DNA from: an uncultured Oscillospiraceae bacterium
Lineage (GTDB): Bacteria > Bacillota > Clostridia > Oscillospirales > Ruminococcaceae
DNA: 64,000 nucleotides
Assembly (NCBI GenBank): GCA_949743955.1
Contig: CATJVQ010000023.1
Coordinates: forward strand, 45,699-109,698
Reading direction: 5' to 3'
Of the stretch, positions 53,148 to 61,182 are shown piece after piece (within the stretch, counting starts at the first letter, position 1; the number at the start of each line of letters is the position of its first letter). The position numbers and the translations under genes are program-made. The notes beneath the pieces are model-generated. The model was not told the DNA's origin. It worked only from the letters and a program-made list of their open reading frames with translations, and did no database searches.

Positions 53148-53476
53148 GCAGAAAGGATGTGGGAACCGGCAGGTGGGCCAAGGGGGAGCGCCCTGGACCT
53201 TTGCATGACAGCGACGAGAAGCTGTGTTCCGGCGTGGGAACATGGTTCTATGAAACGCATATTGACACCCCCAATACCCACGGCACCGGCTGTACACTGT
53301 CCGGTGCCATCGCGGCCAACCTGGCCAAGGGCTTTGATTTGGCAGTGTCTGTCCGGCGGTCGAAGGAGTACCCCTCCGGCGCACTGGGGGCCATGCTGAA
53401 TCTGGGCCATGGCCGGGGACCCATGCAGCACAATTTTAACCTGACCGGCGAATTCAGGGAGGAGGCGGAGGATTAA
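53148..53476 (+). pseudogene. thiD: Remnant of hydroxymethylpyrimidine kinase gene (thiD)
   Basis: The last third of a ThiD protein is readable: SALDL, then after a frameshift near 53200 LHDSDEKLCSGVGTWFYETHIDTPNTHGTGCTLSGAIAANLAKGFDLAVSVRRSKEY...LNLGHG. The NTHGTGCTLSGAIAA run holds the family's catalytic Asp-region/anion-hole Cys motif. The N-terminal two thirds (about 170 residues) are missing and the frame is broken, so no enzyme can be made. It follows directly on the TPP riboswitch that once controlled it. Confidence 0.88.
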
Positions 53477-53504
53477 TAGCCGCAGCTTACGCGCCTGGAC
53501 AAGT

Positions 53505-53542
53505 CAAAAAACAAGCCGCCGGAAGGTACTTCCGGCGGCTTG
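53505..53542 (-). terminator. Terminator of the flagellin gene
   Basis: CAAGCCGCCGGAAG and CTTCCGGCGGCTTG form a 14-bp perfect stem around GTA. On the minus strand it is followed by TTTTTT. It could also act weakly for thiD. Confidence 0.94.
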
Positions 53543-53567
53543 AAAAAATGATTCAAATCGGTTACAA

Positions 53568-54383
53568 TTAACGAAGAAGCTGGAGCGCGCTGTACTGCAT
53601 GAGGTAGGACGAGTTCTTCATCATAGCGATGGACGCCTGAGAGAGTACGTCGGAAATATTGCGGTTGAGGATTTCCTTCCCGATGTCCGCATCCATAATC
53701 CGGGATACGCTCTGCTGCATGTTTATGTCGTTGATTCCCAGTGTATTGTAGGTCGACTGCAGGCGGTTTTCCGCCGCCCCCAAGCGGCTGCGCTGAGTGG
53801 AGATAGCGTTGGTCGCATTACGCAGAGCCGTGCTCGCCTGCATGGCGCTCTCCGCGCTCATCAGGCTGGTCTTATCGAGCCCGAGGTTCTTCATGGAGAG
53901 CTCGTTCAGAGAGATGTCCATCGTGTCGTCGGCCGCGTCGCCGATCTGCATGGTGTAGGTGGAGCCGTCGAAAAGGGGATTGCCGTTAAAATTGGAACTC
54001 TTCCCGATACGGTTGAGTTCGCCGGCGAGCTGATCGTACTCCGCCTGCATAGCGCTGCGCTCATCATCGCCAAATGTGCCGTTGCTCGCACGGAGCGCCA
54101 ACGAATCCATCCGGTTTAAAATGTCGTGTACGTTGCCCAGAGCCCCGTCCGCCACGCGTGTCATGGAAATAGCGTCCTGCGTATTCTGGCTGGCCGCCTG
54201 TAAGCCGGTAATCTGTGCATACATTTTCTGCCCGATGGCAAGACCGGCCGCATCGTCCGCCGCGGTATTGATACGGTATCCCGACGCAATATTGCGTATG
54301 CTCTTGGCGCTTGCCGCGTTTGCTGCCTGGAAATAGCGCTGCATCAATCCATTGACGCCGCCGTTACGAGAAATCGAATTCAC
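53568..54383 (-). CDS. Flagellin
   Basis: This 271-aa protein has the conserved D0/D1 ends. The N-terminal half is YFQAANAASAKSIRNIASGYRINTAADDAAGLAIGQKMYAQITGLQAASQNTQDAISMTRVADGALGNVHDILNRMDSLALRASNGTFGDDERSAMQAEYDQL. The C-terminal half is RSRLGAAENRLQSTYNTLGINDINMQQSVSRIMDADIGKEILNRNISDVLSQASIAMMKNSSYLMQYSALQLLR. There is almost no variable D2/D3 insert. It forms the filament outside the cell. I start at GTG 54383 (MNSISRNGG) after GGGTGGG; the track adds about 40 residues. No other flagellar structural genes are in the window, apart from a FliS-like gene next door. Confidence 0.92.
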   Translation of the reverse strand: MNSISRNGGVNGLMQRYFQAANAASAKSIRNIASGYRINTAADDAAGLAIGQKMYAQITGLQAASQNTQDAISMTRVADGALGNVHDILNRMDSLALRASNGTFGDDERSAMQAEYDQLAGELNRIGKSSNFNGNPLFDGSTYTMQIGDAADDTMDISLNELSMKNLGLDKTSLMSAESAMQASTALRNATNAISTQRSRLGAAENRLQSTYNTLGINDINMQQSVSRIMDADIGKEILNRNISDVLSQASIAMMKNSSYLMQYSALQLLR

Positions 54384-54496
54384 GGAGATCCCACCCTTAC
54401 ATTTGAAGTCATAAAAACCCACAATGATTACATTCAGTATACCATACCGGGCCGGCCTTTGCAAGAGTGCCGGACCGTTTTCAGGAGGGAAAAACC

Positions 54497-54898
54497 ATGG
54501 AACCACAGAATCTACATCAGCGTTACCAGTCCACGCTCACGCAGAAGGAGATGATATACGACCTGCTGGGAGCTGCCGCGGCGGATATCCGCCGCGCGCA
54601 GACGCTCATGAACGGTGACCGGATGGGCTATGAGGCGGTGCACCGCAGCCTCATGCACGCGCAGTCCATCTTTCACGAGCTGCGCGGCATCCTGCCCCCG
54701 GAGGACGAATCCCGCCTGCTCTTCGACGCGCTGATCGCCGCCCTGGCCGACGCGAATGTCGCCGGAAACGCAGAACCGCTCGGCGAAGCGCTGAACATCA
54801 CCGAGCGGCTGCGGATTGTCTATCGGGCGACACTGACAAAGGCTATGCCTGCAAATACCCCGCGCGGGGGACAAGGTGGAACGCGTCGGCCAGTCTGA
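54497..54898 (+). CDS. FliS-like flagellin chaperone
   Basis: This 133-aa helical protein begins MEPQNLHQRYQSTLTQKEMIYDLLGAAAADIRRAQTLMNGDRMGYEAVHRSLMHAQSIFHELRGILPPEDESRLL. That is the four-helix pattern and N-terminal YQ..T..LxMxYD-type stretch of FliS, though divergent. FliS binds the flagellin C-terminus before export. It is divergent from the flagellin gene, 113 bp away, which supports the pairing. The start ATG 54497 follows AGGAGGG. Its last 56 bases overlap the end of the convergent rhaD gene. Confidence 0.68.
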   Translation: MEPQNLHQRYQSTLTQKEMIYDLLGAAAADIRRAQTLMNGDRMGYEAVHRSLMHAQSIFHELRGILPPEDESRLLFDALIAALADANVAGNAEPLGEALNITERLRIVYRATLTKAMPANTPRGGQGGTRRPV

Positions 54899-55658
54899 GA
54901 AGCTCAGCGTCGGTGATGGACTGTAGGATGGGGCGTGTGCCGATGAGATTATAGATCTCGGCCGCCTTCTCGACAGTCTCCACCAGACCGAACGCCTCGT
55001 CCATATCGCGGCCGGCGCCGAAGATGCCGTGCGCCGCCCAGATGACGACACGCCGGTCCCGGAGCTTCTCCGCCGAGGCGGCGCCTATCTCCGTGTTGCC
55101 GCAGACCATCCACGGCAGGACACCCACGCCTTCCGGGAACACGACCAGACATTCGGTCATCATGCGCCAGAGGGTGAGGGTAAAGGCGCGATCATCCAGC
55201 TCGTGGACGAACGTCATCGCCACTGTGTTGGCCGGATGGCAGTGCAGCACAACCCGGTGATCCGGATCGGCCCGCAGGCGGACGATGTGGTTCATCAGAT
55301 GAGTCGGCAGCTCACTCGTCGGGCGGCTTCCGTCCTCATACCCCCAGAGGATTTCGACGGTATGCCCGCCTTCGGCCACGCGCAGGATGCCGGTATTATT
55401 CTGCGGGCATTTGGCCACGTTTTTAAAGTATTTGGTCGTTCCAGTGACGAGGAACAGCTCCCCGGCCAGTTCTCCCGCATCAAAGTCGAGCGGAAGGGTC
55501 CGCAGTACACGCGAGAGATCCAGATAGGGCGCGACCTCCTCCTGCTTTAAGCGATAGCTGATGTTGCCGCCGTTGCGCTCATCCCAGCCCAGGCGGTACA
55601 TATTCGCTGTGGTGTCGCACAGTTCGCGCAGAAACGGCGCTTCATATATGTTATACAT
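54843..55658 (-). CDS. rhaD: Rhamnulose-1-phosphate aldolase
   Basis: This 271-aa class II aldolase cleaves rhamnulose-1-phosphate to DHAP and L-lactaldehyde. NGGNISYRL, FLVTGTTKYFKNV, SELPTHLMNHIVR, the zinc site LHCHPANTVAMTF and WAAHGIFGAGRDMDEAFGLVE identify RhaD. GGGAGGG precedes ATG 55658, 15 bases after the rhaA stop. It is the last gene of the rhaBAD operon, overlapping the convergent FliS-like gene. Confidence 0.95.
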   Translation of the reverse strand: MYNIYEAPFLRELCDTTANMYRLGWDERNGGNISYRLKQEEVAPYLDLSRVLRTLPLDFDAGELAGELFLVTGTTKYFKNVAKCPQNNTGILRVAEGGHTVEILWGYEDGSRPTSELPTHLMNHIVRLRADPDHRVVLHCHPANTVAMTFVHELDDRAFTLTLWRMMTECLVVFPEGVGVLPWMVCGNTEIGAASAEKLRDRRVVIWAAHGIFGAGRDMDEAFGLVETVEKAAEIYNLIGTRPILQSITDAELLRLADAFHLVPRAGYLQA

Positions 55659-55673
55659 GCGTATCCCTCCCTG

Positions 55674-56924
55674 TTAATTGCGTCCGGAAAGGACATCGGC
55701 TTCATAGCGGCGCACGTCCGCGAGCCATTCGGTGTCTCCGGGGACATTTTCCTCCTCCAGGAAGCGCGACCAGACGATCTCCCACGGCATGGTCTTCATA
55801 GCCTCCACCGTAGCAAGACGTGTGGTATAGTCCCCGGCGAGCTCCGCTTTACGCAGCATATCCGTTGGTTCAAGGAGCGCCCGCAGCAGCGCCTTCTGCA
55901 TGTTGCGCACCCCGATGACCCATGCCGCGAGGCGGTTGATGCTCGCGTCGAAAAAGTCGAGGCCGATGTGCGTGCGGGCGAGCAGTCCGCCCCGGACAAG
56001 CTCATACGCAATCTCCTGGAGCTCATCGTCTAGGATAACGACATGATCCGAGTCCCAGCGCACCGGGCGCGAAACGTGCAGGAGCAATTCATCAGTAAAG
56101 AGCAGGACGGAGGAAATCTTGTTGCTGATGTACTCGGTCGGGTGGAAGTGGCCCGCGTCGAGCGTGTAGGCCAGGTGATTCTTTATCGCGTACCCCAGAT
56201 AGAACTCGTGCGAACCGACAACATAGCTCTCGCTGCCGATGCCGAATACCTTACTCTCCACTGCGTCCAGATGGAGCAGGGGATCCAGCCGTTCGGCGAG
56301 GATCTCGTCCAGCGAGCGGCGCAGGCGCTCGCGCGGGGCCAGCCGGTCGACGGGGATATCCTTGAATCCATCGGGAACCCAGATGTTGGTCACGCACTTC
56401 TGCCCCAGCGCGCGGCCGAAGCTCTCGCCGATCTTCCGGCAGCGGCGGCAGTGCTCCACCCAGAAGGAACGGATGCCCTCGTCGGCGCTGGAGAGGGTGA
56501 AGCCGCTGTCGGACTTTGGGTGGGAGAAGCAGGTGGGATTGAAGTCGAGCCCTAGCGAGCGCTCTTTGGCCCAGTCCACCCAGCGGGTGAAGTGCTCGGG
56601 GCCGACAGCGTCCAGATCGATGCGCTCCTCCGTGTCGGCGTAGATGGCGTGCAGGTTCACCTTGTGCCGACCGCCGATAAGGGAAAACGCCTTGTCAATG
56701 TCCTGACGCAGTTCGTCCGGCGTCCGGGCGGCACCGGGGTAGTCGCCTGTCGCTTGGATGCCGCCGGAGAGGGCGCGATCCCGGAACAGGAAGCCGCGCA
56801 CATCGTCTCCCTGCCAGCAGTGCATGGAGATTTTGATATCCCGCAGAGCTCTAAGCGCCGTGTCGGTATCGACACCGAAGGCGGCATAGCGATCCTTCGC
56901 GTAGGAATAGGGAAGCTGGCTCAT
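55674..56924 (-). CDS. rhaA: L-rhamnose isomerase
   Basis: This 416-aa enzyme converts L-rhamnose to L-rhamnulose. [31 protein letters not shown] starts the family, followed by [79 protein letters not shown] and [23 protein letters not shown]. The metal-ligand set (E, D, H) is visible. GGAGGATTTTTTC lies before the ATG, and 15 bases separate it from rhaB. Confidence 0.97.
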   Translation of the reverse strand: MSQLPYSYAKDRYAAFGVDTDTALRALRDIKISMHCWQGDDVRGFLFRDRALSGGIQATGDYPGAARTPDELRQDIDKAFSLIGGRHKVNLHAIYADTEERIDLDAVGPEHFTRWVDWAKERSLGLDFNPTCFSHPKSDSGFTLSSADEGIRSFWVEHCRRCRKIGESFGRALGQKCVTNIWVPDGFKDIPVDRLAPRERLRRSLDEILAERLDPLLHLDAVESKVFGIGSESYVVGSHEFYLGYAIKNHLAYTLDAGHFHPTEYISNKISSVLLFTDELLLHVSRPVRWDSDHVVILDDELQEIAYELVRGGLLARTHIGLDFFDASINRLAAWVIGVRNMQKALLRALLEPTDMLRKAELAGDYTTRLATVEAMKTMPWEIVWSRFLEEENVPGDTEWLADVRRYEADVLSGRN

Positions 56925-56939
56925 GAAAAAATCCTCCTT

Positions 56940-58409
56940 TTATTGGTTCTGTTCCAGAAATATCCGGTACCGGGCATAGACATCGTCCACTCCGCTGCCG
57001 GCAGGTTCAAAGGTTTCGGTGGGGAACGAATCCTGCACGAGGCGGCGGACATCGTCCAGTCCGGAAAGCTCCCCGAGGGTCACGAGCTGTACAGCTAGGT
57101 TGCCGATAGCTGTCGCCTCAGCGGGGCCCGCGATCACCGGTATGCCGAGGATGTCGGCGGTGAGCTGGCAGAGATAGCGGTCCTTGATGCCGCCGCCGAC
57201 GATGTGCAGTGCGCCGAAGCGCCGCCCGCTCAGGGCTTCGAGCTGCTCGAAGCCCCGGCGGTAGGCCAGCGCTATTGATCCATAGATGCACTGCATGATT
57301 TCGCCCACGCTCTCCGGGACAGGCTGCCCCGTGCGGGCGCAGGTCTCGCGGACGCGGGCGGGCAGATTTCCGGGCGGGGCGAAGGCGGGATTGTCCACGT
57401 CGATAAAGGAGCGGAATGCCGGGCATGGGCGCGCGGCCGCCTCCAGTTCGGCATAGGAGAGGCGCTGGCCGGTCCGCGCCCAGTGGCGGCGCGACTCTTG
57501 GATGAGCCACAGCCCCATAATGTTCTTGAGGAAACGGATCTTTCCGCTGCAGGCGCCCTCGTTGGTGAAGTTGGCTTCCAATGCGGCGGGGGAGGTGTTT
57601 GGTTCATCGAGCTGTGTCCCTAAGAGCGACCAGGTGCCGCAGGAGAGGTAGGCCGCGTCCGGGCCGGCGGGCACTGCTGCCACGGCCGAGGCTGTATCGT
57701 GCGCGGCAACGGAGAGCACCGGCACGGGCGGGAGCATCCACTCTTCGCACAGAGAGGGGAGAAGCGGGCCGAGCGCCTGCCCGGGCAGGGACGGTGTCTG
57801 GAACAGCCGGACCGGTACGCCCAGCGCCGAAAGAAGCGTTTCATCCCACGCTCGCGCGCGCACGTCGAGCGCGCCGGAGGTCGAGGCGGCGGAATACTCC
57901 GTGTGCTGTACGCCCGAGAGGAAGAAGTTGAAGAGATCCGGCAGCATCAAAAGACGTTCGGCATGCTCGAGGAGCCACGGCTGCTCATCGCGCACGGCGC
58001 GGAGCTGGAAGATGGAGTTGAACGGCGCGAACTGTATACCGGTGCGCGCGTAGAGCTCCGGCATCGGGTGATCGGCGAGCACGCGCCGTGCGGCAGCGGC
58101 GTTGCGGGCGTCGCGGTAATGGTAGAGATTGCTCATCAGGCGTCCGCGTGCATCGAGCAGGCCGAAGTCGACACCCCACGTGTCCAGCCCGACACTGTCA
58201 AAGCCGCCCGCCGCATGCGCGGCCCGCAGAGATGCGCCCACCTCATGGAACAGGCGCGGAAAATCCCAGTAAAAATCGCCGCCAAAGGAGACTGGTTCAT
58301 TATCGAACCGGCGGCACTCGTGCAGGGAGAGGCGCTCCCCGTCGAACATGCCGGCGACTGCGCGCCCGCTTGAGGCTCCGAAATCGATAGCCAGCACATT
58401 TTTGCTCAT
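56940..58409 (-). CDS. rhaB: Rhamnulokinase
   Basis: This 489-aa FGGY-family kinase phosphorylates L-rhamnulose. The N-terminal ATP/sugar domain is VLAIDFGASSGRAVAGMFDGERLSLHECRRFDNEPV, with GLDTWGVDFGLLDARG and HDTASAVAAVPAGPDAAYLSCGTWSLLG. The C-terminal domain has LHIVGGGIKDRYLCQLTADILGIPVIAGPAEATAIGN. I start at ATG 58409 (MSKNVLAIDFG) after AAGAAGGCGG; the track's 58472 lies within the promoter. It is the first gene of the rha operon. Confidence 0.97.
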   Translation of the reverse strand: MSKNVLAIDFGASSGRAVAGMFDGERLSLHECRRFDNEPVSFGGDFYWDFPRLFHEVGASLRAAHAAGGFDSVGLDTWGVDFGLLDARGRLMSNLYHYRDARNAAAARRVLADHPMPELYARTGIQFAPFNSIFQLRAVRDEQPWLLEHAERLLMLPDLFNFFLSGVQHTEYSAASTSGALDVRARAWDETLLSALGVPVRLFQTPSLPGQALGPLLPSLCEEWMLPPVPVLSVAAHDTASAVAAVPAGPDAAYLSCGTWSLLGTQLDEPNTSPAALEANFTNEGACSGKIRFLKNIMGLWLIQESRRHWARTGQRLSYAELEAAARPCPAFRSFIDVDNPAFAPPGNLPARVRETCARTGQPVPESVGEIMQCIYGSIALAYRRGFEQLEALSGRRFGALHIVGGGIKDRYLCQLTADILGIPVIAGPAEATAIGNLAVQLVTLGELSGLDDVRRLVQDSFPTETFEPAGSGVDDVYARYRIFLEQNQ

Positions 58410-58442
58410 AATCCGCCTTCTTTCGGTTGCTTGTCTGATTTT

Positions 58443-58471
58443 ATTATACGGTGCCGTGCCGCTCCTGTCCA
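58443..58471 (-). promoter_or_regulatory. Promoter of rhaBAD
   Basis: TGGACA (complement 58466-58471) and TATAAT (complement 58443-58448) have a 17-bp spacer. The divergent deoR-type promoter lies about 45 bp away, so a repressor could cover both. Confidence 0.85.
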
Positions 58472-58486
58472 TGGATGAGCGATTGA

Positions 58487-58517
58487 TTGATAAATGAGCG
58501 GGTTTTTATGGTATAAT
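58487..58517 (+). promoter_or_regulatory. Possible promoter of the DeoR-type gene
   Basis: TATAAT (58512-58517) is clear; the best -35 is TTGATA (58487-58492) at a long 19-bp spacing. The first operator repeat begins eight bases after the -10 box. Confidence 0.6.
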
Positions 58518-58524
58518 GAGCATG

Positions 58525-58568
58525 ACGCAATCATGCGTTACGCAATCATACGTCACGCAATCATGCGT
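58525..58568 (+). promoter_or_regulatory. Three palindromic operator iterons
   Basis: ACGCAATCATGCGT, ACGCAATCATACGT and ACGCAATCATGCGT repeat with an exact 15-bp period. Each copy is a palindrome (ACGCA-ATCA-TGCGT). They lie between the promoter and the start of the DeoR-type gene, so they are probably its own operator and may also control rhaBAD. Confidence 0.88.
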
Positions 58569-58619
58569 GTGTATTGTATGTTTTCTAATTTGGATACAGT
58601 GTTACCAAAAAGGAGGAAA

Positions 58620-59399
58620 ATGCTCTTGTACGCCACACAGCGGCAGCAGGAAATTCTGGAATATCTGAACATAAAAAAGGCGGCTAGTGTCGCACAGCTC
58701 TGCGTCAGGCTGTACGCAAGCCCGGCGACCATCCGGCGGGATCTTGCACGCATGGAGCAGCGCGGCCTGCTCCGGCGTACGCACGGCGGGGCGGTGCTCG
58801 CCGAGGGCGGGAGCGATGAAGTGTCCATGTTTGCCCGGCAGGCGGTCAACGCGCGGCAGAAGGCAGAAATTGCGAAGCTCGCCGCCTGCTTTGTCAAGGA
58901 CAGCGACAACCTGTTCATGGATTCGAGCAGCACGGTTTGCAGCGTCGCTGCCCGGCTGGATCACTGCCGGTCGCTGAGTGTTGTCACCAATGGGCTGCAC
59001 TGTGCGCTCGCACTCTCGCAGAATCCGCAGTGCGAGGTCTTTCTCCCTGCCGGACGCCTTGCCACGCGCTCGAATTCCATGACGGGCCCAGACACGATGG
59101 AATCACTCTCCCGCTACTGCGCGGATGTCGCGCTTGTCTCCTGCGGAGGGATTTCGCCGGACGGGGATGTGACGGAGCCGTCGGCCGATCAGGCGAGGGT
59201 GAAGATGCAGATGCTTCGCCAGTCAAGAACTAAAATCCTGCTGTGCGATTTTTCAAAGCTGGGGAGGATCTTTTTCTCCCGCACCTGTGGGATAGAACAG
59301 TTTGATTTCTGCATCACTGACCGCAACCCCGGCCCCGAATGGACACCGGTATTCGAGCGCGCCGGCTGTGAGCTGGTCTATCCGGAGGCTTCGATCTGA
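58620..59399 (+). CDS. DeoR-family regulator of the rhamnose operon
   Basis: This 259-aa protein has the DeoR HTH (TQRQQEILEYLNIKKAASVAQLCVRLYASPATIRRDLARMEQRGLLRRTHGGAVL) and a sugar-phosphate-binding domain (DSDNLFMDSSSTVCSVAARL, VVTNGLHCALALSQNPQCEVFLPAGRL, ALVSCGGISPDGDVTEPSADQARVKMQML). I start at ATG 58620 after AAGGAGGAAA; the track's 58494 precedes the promoter. It probably represses rhaBAD until rhamnulose-1-phosphate or a related ester binds. Confidence 0.9.
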   Translation: MLLYATQRQQEILEYLNIKKAASVAQLCVRLYASPATIRRDLARMEQRGLLRRTHGGAVLAEGGSDEVSMFARQAVNARQKAEIAKLAACFVKDSDNLFMDSSSTVCSVAARLDHCRSLSVVTNGLHCALALSQNPQCEVFLPAGRLATRSNSMTGPDTMESLSRYCADVALVSCGGISPDGDVTEPSADQARVKMQMLRQSRTKILLCDFSKLGRIFFSRTCGIEQFDFCITDRNPGPEWTPVFERAGCELVYPEASI

Positions 59400-59478
59400 C
59401 GGATATATCTGTCTCCCGCTCCGGTATTTTCGGAATCGGAACCGCATACAAATAGGAGAAAGGACAAGGGGGGGTTGT

Positions 59479-60315
59479 ATGTTTTTAACCATCACGCCAA
59501 TGAATCGCCCTCTGCCGCGGAATCCTTTTTTGCGTATGTGGCGTAAGGTTGTGGATAAAATAAATCCGCCCGCGACGGAATTCCGCCGTGTCGAGGTCTG
59601 CGGCGGGGCATTTACCGATGTGCGTGTCTATGCACCCGGCGCCGCCTTCCCGGAGGGCTGGAGGGGGACACAGCGCCTGAGCGCATGGTATGCGCTGTGT
59701 CCGCCGGGATATGACCTGCCGCAGGGGTGTCTGCCCGCTGTGTCCGCCGCGGACGTACGGCGTCTGGTAGCCCGGGTGTGGTGCAATACGGCGGTGGAGC
59801 TGCTCGGCAGAAGCGGGCTGCCTCTCTCCGAGCGGCGGATGGGATTCATCGATCCGGGGGGAGAGCATCCGGGACTGCTCGAGGATCTGATTCGGGCGGC
59901 CTCGGAGGTGATGGTGTACACGGAAAACCGTGCGCTCTATCAGGGGTATGCCGACAAGCTGCTCGAGGAGTACGGAGCGCCCGTCGTTTTTGTCGAAGAA
60001 ATGGACAGGCTGTGCGGGGTACGGTTTGCCCTCCACACCGGCCCGCAGGCGGTACGGGGATTGGGGAGGGTGCCGGTGCTCACTGTCTGGCCGGATGCCG
60101 GCGGGGAAGGGAGCCTGATTGTGCACAGTCCCGTCTTCACGCTGCCGCAGGCGGACGAAGTCCTGCCGCCGGGCATCGGGCACGACGAGTTCTATGCCGC
60201 GCTGTGGGAACGCAGCCGGATAGCGGCTGTCGGGCAGCTTTCCATATGTTCGGCGAGCTGCGGAAAACGGGTGGTGACAAAGGAAGAAATTGTTCAAAGA
60301 ATTGCACAAAGGTAA
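59479..60315 (+). CDS. Hypothetical protein, 278 aa
   Basis: I recognise no family. The protein is soluble and mixed alpha/beta, with no signal peptide. It opens MFLTITPMNRPLPRNPFLRMWRKVVDKINPP and contains LARVWCNTAVELLGRSGLPLSERRMGFIDPGGEHPGLLEDLI and VMVYTENRALYQGYADKLLEEYGAPVVFVEEMDRL, suggesting a Rossmann-like strand-helix pattern. GGACAAGGGGGGG lies before ATG 59479. It is flanked by the rha regulator and greA, with 180 bp to greA. GC and codon use match the chromosome. Confidence 0.72.
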   Translation: MFLTITPMNRPLPRNPFLRMWRKVVDKINPPATEFRRVEVCGGAFTDVRVYAPGAAFPEGWRGTQRLSAWYALCPPGYDLPQGCLPAVSAADVRRLVARVWCNTAVELLGRSGLPLSERRMGFIDPGGEHPGLLEDLIRAASEVMVYTENRALYQGYADKLLEEYGAPVVFVEEMDRLCGVRFALHTGPQAVRGLGRVPVLTVWPDAGGEGSLIVHSPVFTLPQADEVLPPGIGHDEFYAALWERSRIAAVGQLSICSASCGKRVVTKEEIVQRIAQR

Positions 60316-60404
60316 ATCATCGGGAGGAAAACCGGATGTTTTAGACAAAAACAAATACACAATGACTCTGTTTTCACGAAAATAAAAATATTCAAAAAAA
60401 TCGC

Positions 60405-60432
60405 TTGACTTTTAAGATTGAATGTATATAAT
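60405..60432 (+). promoter_or_regulatory. Promoter of greA
   Basis: TTGACT (60405-60410) and TATAAT (60427-60432) are separated by 16 bp. The region before it is A/T-rich, which fits a strong promoter with an UP-like element. Confidence 0.85.
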
Positions 60433-60497
60433 GTGTTTAATGCTCTGGAACAGAACAAGTTCCAAGGGCATCATTATATTTTGGAGGAGTTGCATAA

Positions 60498-60980
60498 ATG
60501 GCTAAGGAACTGATCATGACCGATGCCAGTTACAAAGCGCTTGAGCAGGAGCTCGAGATGCTTAAAGTAGAGAAGCGTCAAGAAATTGCCGAGAAGATCC
60601 GCGTTGCGCGCGGCTTTGGGGATTTATCGGAGAACAGCGAATATGACGAAGCCAAAAATGAACAGGCGCTTGTCGAGGCGCGTATCGCCAAGCTCGAGGA
60701 GCAGATCAAAAACGCCAAGGTCGTCTCCTATGCGCACCTCTCTACGGACACGATCTCTGTCGGGACGACAATCCGGATTAAAGACCTTGAGTTCGACGAA
60801 GAGGAGAGCTACCGCCTGGTAAGCGCGGTGGAGAGCGGCACGGATATGAACACCATTACGGATGAATCCCCAGTCGGAGCGGCCGTTATCGGGCACAAGG
60901 TCGGCGATGTGGTGGATGTCCAGCTTCCCTCCGGTGATACAGCGAAATTTGAAATTCTGGATATCACGCTGGAGAAGTGA
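60498..60980 (+). CDS. greA: Transcription elongation factor GreA
   Basis: This 160-aa protein has an N-terminal coiled-coil finger (LIMTDASYKALEQELEMLKVEKRQEIAEKIRVARGFGDLSENSEYDEAKNEQALVEARI) that enters the RNA polymerase channel, with acidic tip residues in GDLSENSEYDEAK, and a C-terminal FKBP-like domain ending GDTAKFEILDI. It rescues backtracked polymerase. GGAGGAG precedes the ATG. It is followed by its own terminator, then lysS. Confidence 0.97.
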   Translation: MAKELIMTDASYKALEQELEMLKVEKRQEIAEKIRVARGFGDLSENSEYDEAKNEQALVEARIAKLEEQIKNAKVVSYAHLSTDTISVGTTIRIKDLEFDEEESYRLVSAVESGTDMNTITDESPVGAAVIGHKVGDVVDVQLPSGDTAKFEILDITLEK

Positions 60981-61008
60981 AAATTTACATTCTGTTCACA
61001 ATAACATG

Positions 61009-61039
61009 AAAAGCGGACTTTGAAAGAAGTCCGCTTTTT
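61009..61039 (+). terminator. Terminator of greA
   Basis: AAGCGGACTT-TGAAAG-AAGTCCGCTTTTT is a perfect eight-pair stem with a T-run. Confidence 0.94.
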
Positions 61040-61056
61040 GATATAATATAGATGAA

Positions 61057-61147
61057 AATTCTCAAAAATATTTCCATCGCCGTGCCACAGAAAGTCTGCG
61101 ATGATGGCTTTCTGTGGCGTATAATTATATAATATTTTTGAGAAATT
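61057..61147. mobile_element. MITE-like palindrome (copy B)
   Basis: Ends AATTCTCAAAAATATT and AATATTTTTGAGAAATT are inverted copies. The interior holds an 11-bp perfect stem GCCACAGAAAG/CTTTCTGTGGC. Ends and the GGCTTTCTG core match the element at 48209-48279, so these are two members of one family. It sits in the lysS leader, ending 36 bp before the start. Confidence 0.78.
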
Positions 61148-61182
61148 CCATAGGATACAGCTGCTTAGGAAGGAAGAGGAAA

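Noticed and set aside
58525-58568. Possible CRISPR-like repeat
   Set aside because: Units are contiguous palindromes with a one-base spacer; no spacers or cas genes. Better explained as an operator array.
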